The position numbers and the translations under genes are program-made. DNA of 32,546 nucleotides, taken from Nitrospira sp. (GTDB taxonomy: Bacteria; Nitrospirota; Nitrospiria; Nitrospirales; Nitrospiraceae). Of this stretch, positions 1-8,708 are shown piece by piece (within the stretch, counting starts at the first letter, position 1; each line of letters opens with the position of its first letter). The stretch is from NCBI GenBank assembly GCA_023248215.1, contig JAHFEW010000049.1, positions 1 to 32,546 on the forward strand, in the 5' to 3' direction. The notes under the pieces were generated by a model that did not search any database, was not told where the DNA came from, and was given only the letters and a program-made list of their open reading frames with translations.

Positions 1-245
1 TCCACGATCCTCTCGCGGAACCGGAAGAAGCGGTCGGTGAATATGGTTTGCGGCTGTCTTCCTGGGATCAACTGAAGCAACTAGATGGGATCGTGTTGGC
101 CGTCGCGCATCGGGAATACTTGCAGATGGGTCTGCCCGAGTTGCTCAAACCTCTGCGCAAGCAACGCAACAATGTCGTCGTCGACGTGAAGAGTGTGTTG
201 AACCCGGACGCGCTGCCGGGTTCGGTGAAGTATTGGCGGTTGTAA
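1..245 (+). CDS. Nucleotide-sugar dehydrogenase, C-terminal end (partial)
   Basis: The frame is open from the window edge (first full codon at 3) to a TAA at 243-245, leaving about 80 residues. It opens with DPLAEPEEAVGEYGLRL, the signature of the C-terminal UDP-binding domain of the UDP-glucose/GDP-mannose dehydrogenase family. The D-x-L-A-x-x-E-E-A-x-x-E-Y-G pattern is commonest in the WbpO/TviB branch, which oxidises UDP-N-acetylhexosamines to uronic acids for surface polysaccharide. It ends in a typical VVVDVKSVLNP...YWRL tail. The NAD-binding and catalytic-Cys domains lie outside the window, so substrate cannot be decided. The TTG at 48 is internal and not a real start. Confidence 0.85.
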   Translation, partial: HDPLAEPEEAVGEYGLRLSSWDQLKQLDGIVLAVAHREYLQMGLPELLKPLRKQRNNVVVDVKSVLNPDALPGSVKYWRL

Positions 246-469
246 GTTGTCGTTGGTGTGATCAGAGAGAATATCCGCGTCTCTCCTCCGACTCTTCTCC
301 CCAAGATTGTCTGAATCGGTCTCCTCGTGCCGTGGTTGCAGCTATTGTACCGTTCCTCTGTCGCTTATTTCCTCGGTGATGCTCTGAGCGGTCAAGCCCT
401 CGCCTCGTAGGTACGGAACGCTGTTCGAGACGAGGGGCATGACCCGTGCCGTGGAAAGCGAGAAACTGA

Positions 470-498
470 TTGTCCCGTTTGGTTCAGTTTGATATACC
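470..498 (+). promoter_or_regulatory. Possible sigma70-type promoter of the secretion operon
   Basis: TTGTCC (470-475) and TATACC (493-498) are separated by 17 bases. Each hexamer matches the sigma70 consensus at four of six positions. It sits just ahead of the secretin gene in the 268-base space after the dehydrogenase. A start point near 505 would leave a very short leader for the TTG start at 514, and a more normal one for the ATG at 547. Nothing else was recognised in 246-469. Confidence 0.3.
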
Positions 499-513
499 AA
501 AGAGGTTGTCACC

Positions 514-2907
514 TTGTTGATCCGATCTATGCGTTCATCCCTCCGTATGACACACATCGAAGTTACATGTTATCCGCTCCGTCGGCCATTCCTTATGGCC
601 GTCGGCCTAGTTTGCTGTCTTGTCATGACGGCCTGTGGAACTTTCACGTCTCCTGACATCAAGCGAGGGGATCAACATCTCGCAGCTGGAAACTGGGAAG
701 AAGCCACCGTCGCCTATCGGCAGGCTCTCAAGGAAGATCCCTTTGAACCGTCGCTTCAAAACAAGTATGCGATTGCCAGGGAGCGGGCAGCCGCCATGCA
801 TGAAGAGCGTGGGCGGCAGCTCCTGAAGGATCGCCAGCTGGATCAGGCTGCCGAAGAATTCAAACGTGCCTTGACGATCGAGCCGACGAGCAAGGATCAC
901 GAATCTGGCCTGACTGAGGCGTTGCGGTTGAAAGAGGCTCGCGATCGCTATCGGGAGGCAGAACGTCTGGTGCAGCTAGGCCGAGCGAGTGAGGCCATGG
1001 AGCTGTATCTGCGGGCCGTGGAACTGGATCCCTCGTATAAGGAAGCACTGGAAGGTGTGGCACGGCTCTCGGAAGAACAACATGCCTTGGGCCGGGACGA
1101 CCGGCAGAAACAACCTGTGACGTTGCAGTTCCGTAACGCCGGATTGAAGGAAGTACTGGAAGCGTTGGGCAAGGCCGCGCGCGTCAATTTTGTGTTCGAT
1201 AAGGATGTGCGAAATGATCCGGTGACAGTCTCATTGGAAGACAAACCATTCGACGAAGCTCTGACGTTGCTGTTGAACAGCAATAGTCTCTTTGCGCAAA
1301 AGGCCGGGCCGTCCCTGTTTATCATCAGTCCAAGCACGAAGCAGAAGCAGGAACAGTATCAAGACCTGATCATCCGGACGTTCTACTTGTCCACAGCCAA
1401 GGCCAAAGACATGGTCGCGCTGTTGAAGACCATGTTGGACGTGAAGCACATCCATGGGAATGAGCCGCTCAATACCATTGTCATTCGTGATCAGCCTGAG
1501 AAAGTGGAATTAGCGGAAAAAATCATTCAGGCCAATGACCGCGAAGATTCCGAGGTCCTGTTCGATGTGGAGGTATTGGAGGTTAACCGGACCGTTGATC
1601 AGACGTATGGGCTATCTTATCCGAAGCAGGTTGCTGCGGCGCTGGTCCCGCCCGGGTTTACGGGGTTGATTACCGGGGATATCGCGCAGCAGTTTACCTA
1701 TCGGCAACTTGCCAGCTTGGGACAAGACAGTTACCTGTTCAAGCTCCCGACGAATGTGCAGCTGGATTTCTTCAAGCAAATCACAGACGCCAAGACTCTG
1801 GCGGCGCCGAAGGTGCGGGTGCTCAATAACAAAAAGGCCGAGGTCAATATCGGCGACAAGCAACCGATCCTGTTATCGACGACCAACGTGTTACCAGGAC
1901 AGGCCGCAACCGGTGCTGTTCCCACGACCTCCACGGTGACCTCCATCGAGTTTCGCGACACCGGTGTGAAGTTGACGGTCGAACCCAACATTCATTTGGG
2001 AAGCGAGCTCTCCCTAAAGATGAAGATCGAGGTCATTCGCCTGGGAGATGTCGTGTTGTTGCAAGCCTCTCCACCGATCACCCAGTTCAAGTTCGGCAAC
2101 CGGTCGGCCGAGACGATGTTAAACGTGCGTGACGGGGAAACCATCGTGCTGGGAGGCCTCTTGCAGGAAGAAGACCGTCGAACCAAAGTCACGATTCCTT
2201 GGATCGGCGACATTCCCTTCCTCGGTAACCTCTTGAGTTCGTTCAAGACCCAGCGGGTCACGACGGAAGTGATCCTCACGCTCACGCCGCATATCGTAAA
2301 CTCGGTGCGCCTACCTGGACCGCAGGGACAGGCATTCTGGTCGGGGACCGAGTCCGTCTATTCCACGTCGCCGTTGTTTGCGATGCAGCCGAAGAAAGTA
2401 TCGGCTCGCGCTTCGACCTCCAGTGATTCGGCCACGGTCTATCAAAAAAGTTCCTCGAAGAAGGCCAAGGGAGAAGCCTCGGTATTGGAAGTGGTTCCGA
2501 CCGGACTGCAGTTGTCCATTCAGCCTGCGGACGCGGTCGTTCAGGTGGGAAAAGAATTTCAGGTGGATGTCCTGGCGAAGCAGGTGCAGGGACTGGATAC
2601 CGAGACCTTCACCTTGGAATTTGACCCGCAGATCATCGAGTTTCGGGATGCCGCCCTAGGCGAGGTGTTGGGGACCGAAGCCGGCAAAGCCGCGGTAACA
2701 GTTGCACCGCATTCAACCGATGGAGTCGTCGAGTTGCGCCTCCATCGGTCTACGAGTGCGACCAAGGACGACGGTCGTCTGTTACGGCTGACGTTTCTCG
2801 CGAAGGCTCCTGGCGTGTCGCCTTTGCATCTGCAGGTGGCGAAGCACGGAGGCGTCGAGGGACCGGAGGGCACGGGCGAAGCCAAAGGAGTGGTGAGAGT
2901 GCGGTGA
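514..2907 (+). CDS. gspD: Secretin (GspD/PilQ/MshL-like) lipoprotein with C-terminal cohesin domain
   Basis: This should form the outer-membrane ring of a type II secretion/type IV pilus-like machine. From the TTG start there are 797 residues: a lipoprotein signal ending in LVMTAC (Cys41), TPR-like helices about 50-185, an STN/N0 domain about 200-255, N1-type repeats, and a secretin core about 400-600 with the hallmark WIGDIPFLGNLLSS. An unusual C-terminal part (about 665-797) reads as a cohesin-type beta domain. The TTG at 514 has AGAGG eight bases upstream. ATG 547 would give a more typical 30-residue signal peptide, so the start is open. It is the first gene of the operon and its stop overlaps the next gene's GTG. 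The secretin call is firm; choosing between GspD, PilQ and MshL is not possible here. Confidence 0.93.
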   Translation: MLIRSMRSSLRMTHIEVTCYPLRRPFLMAVGLVCCLVMTACGTFTSPDIKRGDQHLAAGNWEEATVAYRQALKEDPFEPSLQNKYAIARERAAAMHEERGRQLLKDRQLDQAAEEFKRALTIEPTSKDHESGLTEALRLKEARDRYREAERLVQLGRASEAMELYLRAVELDPSYKEALEGVARLSEEQHALGRDDRQKQPVTLQFRNAGLKEVLEALGKAARVNFVFDKDVRNDPVTVSLEDKPFDEALTLLLNSNSLFAQKAGPSLFIISPSTKQKQEQYQDLIIRTFYLSTAKAKDMVALLKTMLDVKHIHGNEPLNTIVIRDQPEKVELAEKIIQANDREDSEVLFDVEVLEVNRTVDQTYGLSYPKQVAAALVPPGFTGLITGDIAQQFTYRQLASLGQDSYLFKLPTNVQLDFFKQITDAKTLAAPKVRVLNNKKAEVNIGDKQPILLSTTNVLPGQAATGAVPTTSTVTSIEFRDTGVKLTVEPNIHLGSELSLKMKIEVIRLGDVVLLQASPPITQFKFGNRSAETMLNVRDGETIVLGGLLQEEDRRTKVTIPWIGDIPFLGNLLSSFKTQRVTTEVILTLTPHIVNSVRLPGPQGQAFWSGTESVYSTSPLFAMQPKKVSARASTSSDSATVYQKSSSKKAKGEASVLEVVPTGLQLSIQPADAVVQVGKEFQVDVLAKQVQGLDTETFTLEFDPQIIEFRDAALGEVLGTEAGKAAVTVAPHSTDGVVELRLHRSTSATKDDGRLLRLTFLAKAPGVSPLHLQVAKHGGVEGPEGTGEAKGVVRVR

Positions 2908-3410
2908 AACAGTCCGGCGTCACGTTGCTCGAATTGCTCGTTACCCTGACCATTCTCACCATCTTAGCCTCGGTTGCGCTGCCGTTCACCAAGGTGTCAT
3001 CCAAACGGACCAAGGAAATCGAGCTGCGGCAGAATCTGCGGGTGATCCGAGCGGCCATCGATACGTTTCGTCTCGAATGGTCGCGTGACGGCGACACCTT
3101 GACCGGACCCGCCTGCGTCAAGAATCGGTTAAGCTGTAAGGATGTGACCGGACCTTTTGGCTATCCGAAGTCACTGGACGTGTTGCTGGGAGTGAAGCTG
3201 ACGGGCGAGCAAGCCAACGTGCGCGGAACGACGGTCAAGCGGTACCTCCGATCGATTCCTCCGGATCCCATGACCGGAGCCGCCGACTGGCGCTTGCGCT
3301 GTTATCGAGATCCCGCCAGCGTTAAAGATTGGTGTGGAGAAGACGTGTACGATGTCACGACTCACAGTCAAGAGCTCGCGCTGGATGGGACCAAATACCG
3401 AGAGTGGTAG
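2904..3410 (+). CDS. Type II secretion/type IV pilus prepilin-like protein
   Basis: A 168-residue prepilin. The N-terminus is MKQSG|VTLLELLVTLTIL: a short basic leader, a prepilin-peptidase cleavage Gly, Glu at mature position 5, and a hydrophobic helix of about 20 residues. The globular part has regularly placed cysteines (ACVKNRLSC, RCYRDP, WCGED), which could form disulfides. The motif SIPPDPMTGAADW resembles the C-terminal region of GspG-like pseudopilins. It starts at GTG 2904, overlapping the secretin stop by four bases (GTGA), so translation is probably coupled. Position and sequence suggest a minor pseudopilin of the machine encoded by this operon; the exact slot (GspG/H/I/J) is not clear. 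Confidence 0.88.
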   Translation: MKQSGVTLLELLVTLTILTILASVALPFTKVSSKRTKEIELRQNLRVIRAAIDTFRLEWSRDGDTLTGPACVKNRLSCKDVTGPFGYPKSLDVLLGVKLTGEQANVRGTTVKRYLRSIPPDPMTGAADWRLRCYRDPASVKDWCGEDVYDVTTHSQELALDGTKYREW

Positions 3411-3792
3411 AGACGTATGGCCGGTCTCGTCATCGCAGGGATTTACGATTATCGAATTGATGATTGTCGTGACGATCGTCGGAATTCTCGCGACCTTGGC
3501 GGTGCCTTCCTATCACGCCGCTATCGTCAAGGCGAAGGAAGGGGCTCTGCGCCAGGACCTGTTTTCCCTGCGCGATGTCATCGACCAGCATCGGGCCGAC
3601 AAAGGGAAGTATCCTGAGACCATTCAGGCCCTGGTATCAGCCGGGTATCTTCGACGGGTTCCCGCCGATCCGATTACTGGGGCGACTTCGACGTGGCAGG
3701 AGATGGTCGATCAGGCGGAAGGCGGCATGGTCGATGTGTTTTCCGGGTCCGAGCTTGTCGGCACCAACGGAGTGCCCTATAACCAATGGTAA
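3385..3792 (+). CDS. Second prepilin-like protein (GspG-like)
   Basis: About 135 residues with a prepilin signature: SSSQG|FTIIELMIVVTIVGILA, with cleavage after Gly and Glu5 present, followed by a long hydrophobic helix. The body has HRADKGKYPETIQALV and RVPADPITGATS, both typical of short GspG/PilE-like pseudopilins. The frame is open from GTG 3334. ATG 3385 is the most reasonable start because it keeps the overlap with the preceding prepilin to 26 bases and leaves a leader of about 18 residues; the start is not certain. The preceding gene encodes a related prepilin, so the pair may be an old duplication. Confidence 0.85.
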   Translation: MGPNTESGRDVWPVSSSQGFTIIELMIVVTIVGILATLAVPSYHAAIVKAKEGALRQDLFSLRDVIDQHRADKGKYPETIQALVSAGYLRRVPADPITGATSTWQEMVDQAEGGMVDVFSGSELVGTNGVPYNQW

Positions 3793-3796
3793 GGCT

Positions 3797-4633
3797 ATGA
3801 ACACCGTGATCCAACGAAATATTCGGGAGCGTCGGATGGCTGTCGGTGTGAGAATCGGGTGTTGGATGGCGAGTGTGCTGATCGTCCCGCTCTGGGCAGG
3901 GTGCGCGCCTTTGGAACCGATCGCGGAATCCGCCCACGCTGATGTGCAGGTGGCGGCGGATTCCCTCAAGATGGCGGTACGCGAAGCGCAACGCACGGCA
4001 GCCGAATTACGGGCTGAGCTCGATCAGCAGCGGAAGGACCTGGCCGATGCTCAAGTAGCACGGGCGCAACTTGAAGGCATGTTGCGCGAGACGGAGCGAC
4101 GTTTGGGGGATGCTCGGCAGATCATCGAGTTGCAGCGAGAGGAGTTGGCCTCGGCCCGCATCGAACGGGAGCGGCTCGCTCAGACGGTCCGCCCGCTGCA
4201 CAGCCGGCTCCGGCAATCGGCGTTGATGGTGCCCTATCAGGGCAAGACAACCCAATCTGGTCCGGACGGTGTCGTGCCGGCTTCGGCGGGTCTGCGGGAA
4301 AAGGCGGTCGTGTGGCCGCTTCCCAAGGAGGAGGAATCTGCTTCGCAATCCGTGCCCGTTGCGGCTGATGCCGGACCGGTTTCAGAGGAATCGAAGCCGG
4401 CGCCATCTCCTACGCCAGAGGTAGCCGCTGTGGTCCCGGTTCGAACCATTGTCATCCAGGACGGGGACACGTTATGGCGGCTTTCGCGCCGCCATAAGGT
4501 AGCCCTCGAAACTCTTCGATCGCTCAACGGTTTGCCGAACAATCTCATCGTGGCTGGTCGGACGCTCCGGTTGCCGGAGCCTCGGTTATCCCGGACGGGC
4601 TCGTCGACGTTTATCGACGTCCCCGTCCGATAA
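3797..4633 (+). CDS. Coiled-coil lipoprotein with C-terminal LysM domain
   Basis: A 278-residue protein starting at ATG 3797, four bases after the preceding stop. The N-terminal signal ends in a lipobox (LWAGC, Cys36). It is followed by a long Glu/Arg/Ala/Leu-rich segment, about 45-145, with heptad-like spacing that should form a coiled coil. A Pro/Ser/Ala-rich linker runs about 150-215. A LysM module, about 218-265, contains QDGDTLWRLSRRHKV and LNGLPNNLIVAGRTLRLP. LysM domains bind peptidoglycan glycans. Its place inside the secretion operon suggests it anchors or aligns the machine at the cell wall, as LysM-bearing FimV/TsaP-type proteins do in pilus systems. That role is inference; the domains are visible. 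Confidence 0.82.
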   Translation: MNTVIQRNIRERRMAVGVRIGCWMASVLIVPLWAGCAPLEPIAESAHADVQVAADSLKMAVREAQRTAAELRAELDQQRKDLADAQVARAQLEGMLRETERRLGDARQIIELQREELASARIERERLAQTVRPLHSRLRQSALMVPYQGKTTQSGPDGVVPASAGLREKAVVWPLPKEEESASQSVPVAADAGPVSEESKPAPSPTPEVAAVVPVRTIVIQDGDTLWRLSRRHKVALETLRSLNGLPNNLIVAGRTLRLPEPRLSRTGSSTFIDVPVR

Positions 4634-4676
4634 GGGCCGGCGGGCTCCCTTGTGATGTGTCGATCCGAATGATCCC

Positions 4677-5891
4677 ATGGCTGTGTTCGCATACAGAGCG
4701 GCTCGCGCGGATGGAACCACCTTCGAGGGGCACATCGAAGGTGAGGACGAGCACTTGGTGCGCGCCAAGCTTGAATCCGACGGCCTCTTGGTGTTTCGCC
4801 TTACCAAGCGGGGAGCAGGCTTTGGCGTGCCGGGACTTACCGCGGGGCGTTGGGGCAAACTTCCCCTTCAAGATTTCCTCGTCTTCAACCAAGAGCTGCT
4901 GGCATTGATCAAGGCCGGGTTACCGGTCCTACGAGTGTGGGATCTTCTCATCGACCGCACCCAACGGGCTCCCTTTCGAGAAGCGCTCAAAGCCATTCGG
5001 CAGGACATTCGTGGAGGGGCTTCGGCTTCCGAAGCCCTGGCCAAACATTCCACCTATTTTTCGGATCTGTATCTTGCCACGATTCGTGCCGGCGAGCAGT
5101 CGGGAAATCTGTCGGAGGTGTTACAACGGTATATTGCCTATCTCAAGCTAATGATCGCTCTGCGCCAGAAGGTGACCAAGGCGCTGGCCTATCCGGCCTT
5201 CCTGGTGGTCGTCGGCATCGCAGTGGTTGGATTCCTCTTGAGCTATGTGATGCCGACATTCGTCTCGGTGTATGGAGAATCGTCGGCCAATTTGCCGACC
5301 CCGACCCGTGTGCTCATCGCGGCGATCCACATCGGGGAGTCGCAACTTATTCCCGTGGCGATCGTGATCGCTGCGGCGACCATTATGGGACGGACATGGT
5401 ATCAAACGTCCGCCGGACGATTGTCGGTGGACCGACAGTTGCTGCGATTGCCGCTTCTTGGGGTGATCCTCGTGCAACACCACACCATCCAGTTGACGCG
5501 CACGCTGGCCACGGTGCTGGCCGGAGGCACGCCGCTGGTTGAAGCGCTCGAAATCGCCCGCGGCGCTGTGTCCAACCGATTCGTATCGCGCGGATTGGTC
5601 TCGGCCGTGAATGAAATTCGGGAAGGAAGTACCCTGGCCGCGGCGATTGAGCGACCTCAAATCCTGCCGAAACTCGCGATTGAAATGTTATCGGTCGGGG
5701 AAGAGACGGGATCATTAGAACCCATGCTCCGAGATGTGGCCGAGTTTTACGAAGGTGATCTCGATGTGCGGTTGAGCCAGTTGACCACCTGGATCGAACC
5801 GGTCCTGTTGTTGGTCATGGGGCTCCTCGTCGGTGGCATCGTCATCATCATGTATTTGCCGATTTTTCAAATGGCTGGGACGGTTCAATAA
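4677..5891 (+). CDS. gspF: Inner-membrane platform protein (GspF/PilC family)
   Basis: A 404-residue type II secretion F-domain protein. The N-terminus MAVFAYRAARADGTTFEG is the usual GspF/PilC opening. Two F domains (about 65-190 and 270-390) each carry the repeated pattern around RAGEQSGNLSEVL and SVGEETGSLEPML. Hydrophobic segments lie near 170-195, 210-235 and the C-terminus (VLLLVMGLLVGGIVIIMYLPIF), the expected topology for a polytopic membrane platform. It should couple the GspE ATPase to pseudopilin extraction. Length is normal for the family. It starts 43 bases after the LysM lipoprotein, without a strong ribosome binding site. Confidence 0.95.
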   Translation: MAVFAYRAARADGTTFEGHIEGEDEHLVRAKLESDGLLVFRLTKRGAGFGVPGLTAGRWGKLPLQDFLVFNQELLALIKAGLPVLRVWDLLIDRTQRAPFREALKAIRQDIRGGASASEALAKHSTYFSDLYLATIRAGEQSGNLSEVLQRYIAYLKLMIALRQKVTKALAYPAFLVVVGIAVVGFLLSYVMPTFVSVYGESSANLPTPTRVLIAAIHIGESQLIPVAIVIAAATIMGRTWYQTSAGRLSVDRQLLRLPLLGVILVQHHTIQLTRTLATVLAGGTPLVEALEIARGAVSNRFVSRGLVSAVNEIREGSTLAAAIERPQILPKLAIEMLSVGEETGSLEPMLRDVAEFYEGDLDVRLSQLTTWIEPVLLLVMGLLVGGIVIIMYLPIFQMAGTVQ

Positions 5892-5960
5892 TCCAACGGC
5901 GCTACGGCGGGCAAGCCCCACAGGGTGCCGCGACCCGCGCCAGGTTCGGAGGGACTCAGG

Positions 5961-7694
5961 ATGCTCATGCAACGTCATCTCACTCGCCCGTCGCTTGCCG
6001 ATGTGATGGTGCGCGAGGGGATCTTGCCGAAGCGGACTGTCGATCAGGTCGTGGCTCGCCTGGGAGGTAGTACCACCGCCTTGGGACAGACGCTTGTCGA
6101 AGAAGGCACGATTTCAGAAGCCCAATTGGCCCAGGCGTTAGCGTCGCAGTACGGACTCCCTTACGACCCGCTCACCGCCTTCCGTGTCGACTCGGAGTTT
6201 TATCACACCATCTCGGTGAAGCTGATGCGACGCCACCCCTTCGTGCCGATGAAGGACGAGGCCGGCGCCTTGACCATTGCGATTTCCGATCCCCAGAACC
6301 TCCTGGCATTGGATGAACTGGAAATCCTCCTGAATCGCACCCTGCACTACGTTGTCAGTTCCCGATCGGCCATTCAAGCTGCCCTAGAGCGTAGCGAAGG
6401 GTCGAGTCAGGCCCTGCGCGAATTGGAGGCAGAGTACCGGTCGGTCCTCGTGAAGGAGGATGAGCGGGGCGAGGAAGTCTTGACCGTCGATCATTTCGGC
6501 GAAGACCAGAATCCTGTGGTCAAGCTGCTCGACACGATTCTGTTAAGTGCCATGCAACGCCGGGCCAGTGACATTCACATTGAGGCGACGGATCGTGCCA
6601 CCACGGTTAAGTTTCGCGTGGACGGCATTTTGGTGTCGGCCATGGATCCGCTCGATGTGAAGCTGCATCCGCCCCTCGTGTCCCGCCTGAAGGTCATGTC
6701 CGACCTCGACATCGCCGAACGCCGGGTGCCGCAGGATGGAAGTTTCCGTATGCGGCTCGATCGTAAGACGGTCGATTTTCGTGTCTCGATTTTGCCGAGC
6801 GTATTCGGCGAATCCGTCGTCATCAGAATTCTGGACCGGGAGGCGATTACCACCGGGGTGTCCACCCTGCGGCTGGACCGCCTGGGATTCAATCCCGAAG
6901 ACCTCAAGCGGTTTCGGCGCGCCATTACGAGACCCTACGGAATGGTCCTTGTCACCGGTCCGACCGGCAGCGGAAAGACCACCACGCTCTATGCGGCCAT
7001 CAGTGAAATGAACATTCAGGAAGACAAGTTGATCACCATTGAAGACCCAGTCGAATACCAGCTGCCGGGGGTGGTACAGATTCCAGTGAATGAGAAGAAA
7101 GGTCTCACGTTTGCCCGGGGGTTGCGGTCCATTCTGCGGCACGATCCGGACAAGATCATGGTCGGTGAAATTCGGGATGCCGAAACGGCGCAGATTGCCA
7201 TTCAATCGGCCTTGACCGGCCATTTGGTGTTGACGACCGTGCATGCCAACAACGTGTTCGACGTGATCGGGCGGTTCGCATCGATGGGAATCGATTCCTA
7301 CAACTTTCTGGCGGCGTTGACCTGCGTCTTGGCGCAACGGTTGATTCGGATCATTTGCCCCAATTGCCGGCATCAGGTGGTACTCGATCCGGCACTGGCC
7401 GAGGAATCCGGCCTCGACTACGACCAATATAAAAGCGCGCCGTTCTATGAGGCGAAAGGCTGCTCCGAATGCCATGATACGGGCTACCGCGGCAGGAAGT
7501 GCATCACCGAATTCCTGGATCTGACGGACGAAATCAAGGAAATGATTCTGGCCGATCGCGCGCTGTCCGAAATTCGCTACCGCGCGGTGACGGACGGCAT
7601 GATCACCTTGCGGCAGTCCGCGGTGAAGAAAGTGCTGGCGGGAGAGACCACGCTTCGCGAGATCAACCGCGTGACCTTTAGTGAAGAGCGATAG
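5961..7694 (+). CDS. gspE: Assembly ATPase (GspE/PilB family)
   Basis: A hexameric ATPase driving pilus/pseudopilus assembly. ATG 5961 is chosen because GGAGGG lies seven bases upstream (5948-5953); a GTG at 5925 is less likely. It gives 577 residues. The N-terminus (about 10-150) is an MshEN/GspE-N domain with VMVREGILPKRTVDQVV. The ATPase core has Walker A GPTGSGKT (333-340), an Asp box (IEDPVEYQLPGV), Walker B (DKIMVGEIRDAETA) and the His box (GHLVLTTVHANN). A tetracysteine zinc site is complete: CPNC at 466-469 and CSEC at 501-504, as in GspE and PilB. The MshEN domain binds c-di-GMP in some relatives; whether it does here cannot be told. Confidence 0.96.
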   Translation: MLMQRHLTRPSLADVMVREGILPKRTVDQVVARLGGSTTALGQTLVEEGTISEAQLAQALASQYGLPYDPLTAFRVDSEFYHTISVKLMRRHPFVPMKDEAGALTIAISDPQNLLALDELEILLNRTLHYVVSSRSAIQAALERSEGSSQALRELEAEYRSVLVKEDERGEEVLTVDHFGEDQNPVVKLLDTILLSAMQRRASDIHIEATDRATTVKFRVDGILVSAMDPLDVKLHPPLVSRLKVMSDLDIAERRVPQDGSFRMRLDRKTVDFRVSILPSVFGESVVIRILDREAITTGVSTLRLDRLGFNPEDLKRFRRAITRPYGMVLVTGPTGSGKTTTLYAAISEMNIQEDKLITIEDPVEYQLPGVVQIPVNEKKGLTFARGLRSILRHDPDKIMVGEIRDAETAQIAIQSALTGHLVLTTVHANNVFDVIGRFASMGIDSYNFLAALTCVLAQRLIRIICPNCRHQVVLDPALAEESGLDYDQYKSAPFYEAKGCSECHDTGYRGRKCITEFLDLTDEIKEMILADRALSEIRYRAVTDGMITLRQSAVKKVLAGETTLREINRVTFSEER

Positions 7695-7697
7695 CCG

Positions 7698-8705
7698 ATG
7701 TGGGATTGGATCACCAGCCGTCCGCAGTACTGTCTGAAAATCGGCGCGCACGATTTGGCCTGGGCGGAGGTGCATCGGAACTGGCGTGGGCGGCCGCGCT
7801 ACCAGTGCGTGGTGTCGGCCCTTCCCGAAGGGGTCATGCGATTGTCGCCGTTAGAGCCGAACATAGTCTTGCCGCATGAGCTGGAATCTCATATCCGTGC
7901 GATTGCCGGTTCCGCCACCTCCCAGGCCGCCGATCGACCCTCCGCTGCAGGGGTGCCACGGGCGGCCACCGTGATTCTCCCCGACCTCGCCGTACGCTTG
8001 GCAGTGCTGCGTCTCCAGGATCTTCCGTGGAGTTCCGAAGAACGCGAGGCATTGGTGCGTTGGCGGTTAGGGCAGGAACAGTTGCTGTCGCTCAGCGGCG
8101 CCAAGGTATTCTCCCATGTGTTATCCGATCCGGGGGGATCCGGTGACGGCCCCTGCACGGTGCTGGCCGTCGTGGTGCAGGAAGCCGTGCTGGCCCAGTA
8201 TGAAGCCGTCTGTGAAGCGGCGGGATTGATCCCTCAGGAAGTGGATGTCTCGAGCTTGCGCCTGTTCAATTTATGGGCGCAGGGATCGTGGCGCACAGGC
8301 CGACTGACGGCTGATTTTTTGTGGGTGAATGCGACGGACGGCGGGGTGACGGCCTTTATATTTCACCAGGGCACACTGGTGTTTCTCCGCTCGAAACTGC
8401 AGGGCGGGATCGGTTCGGGAGGTTCATGGGCGCCGGGTTCTGAACAGGCGGGCCTCGATCGTATCGTCCAGGAGTGCGCAGACTCTATTTATGCGTGCCA
8501 GCAGCAGACGCCGGATTTGGCCATCAGCCAGACGGTCCTTATTGCCGATGAAGCGATGGGGCCTGGTTTGCAACAGCAGTTGGAAAAGGGGTTGGGGGTT
8601 CCTGTGAAGGGGTTGGATTGGGAGTGCATTCGACAGTATGGAGGGGGAACCATCGTGGGACCGCAGACGAGTGCCGCACTGCCGGCGATCGCAGGGGTGG
8701 TGTAG
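7698..8705 (+). CDS. PilM/MshI-like cytoplasmic assembly protein
   Basis: A 335-residue protein starting at ATG 7698, three bases after the ATPase stop. It has no signal peptide or membrane segment. The opening DWITSRPQYCLKIGAHDLAWAEV is a PilM/MshI-type actin-like fold start, and the middle (VLRLQDLPWSSEEREALVRW) matches the PilM/GspL cytoplasmic domain pattern. ATP-binding residues are not conserved enough to point to, which is common in the MshI branch. In known systems it docks on the cytoplasmic tail of PilN to form the inner-membrane alignment complex. The gene immediately downstream encodes such a PilN-like protein, which supports the assignment. Confidence 0.75.
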   Translation: MWDWITSRPQYCLKIGAHDLAWAEVHRNWRGRPRYQCVVSALPEGVMRLSPLEPNIVLPHELESHIRAIAGSATSQAADRPSAAGVPRAATVILPDLAVRLAVLRLQDLPWSSEEREALVRWRLGQEQLLSLSGAKVFSHVLSDPGGSGDGPCTVLAVVVQEAVLAQYEAVCEAAGLIPQEVDVSSLRLFNLWAQGSWRTGRLTADFLWVNATDGGVTAFIFHQGTLVFLRSKLQGGIGSGGSWAPGSEQAGLDRIVQECADSIYACQQQTPDLAISQTVLIADEAMGPGLQQQLEKGLGVPVKGLDWECIRQYGGGTIVGPQTSAALPAIAGVV

Positions 8706-8708
8706 GCC

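Noticed and set aside
6543-7775. 410-residue minus-strand frame opposite gspE
   Set aside because: Antisense shadow of a strongly supported ATPase gene; composition rich in His/Arg/Gln as expected of a shadow.
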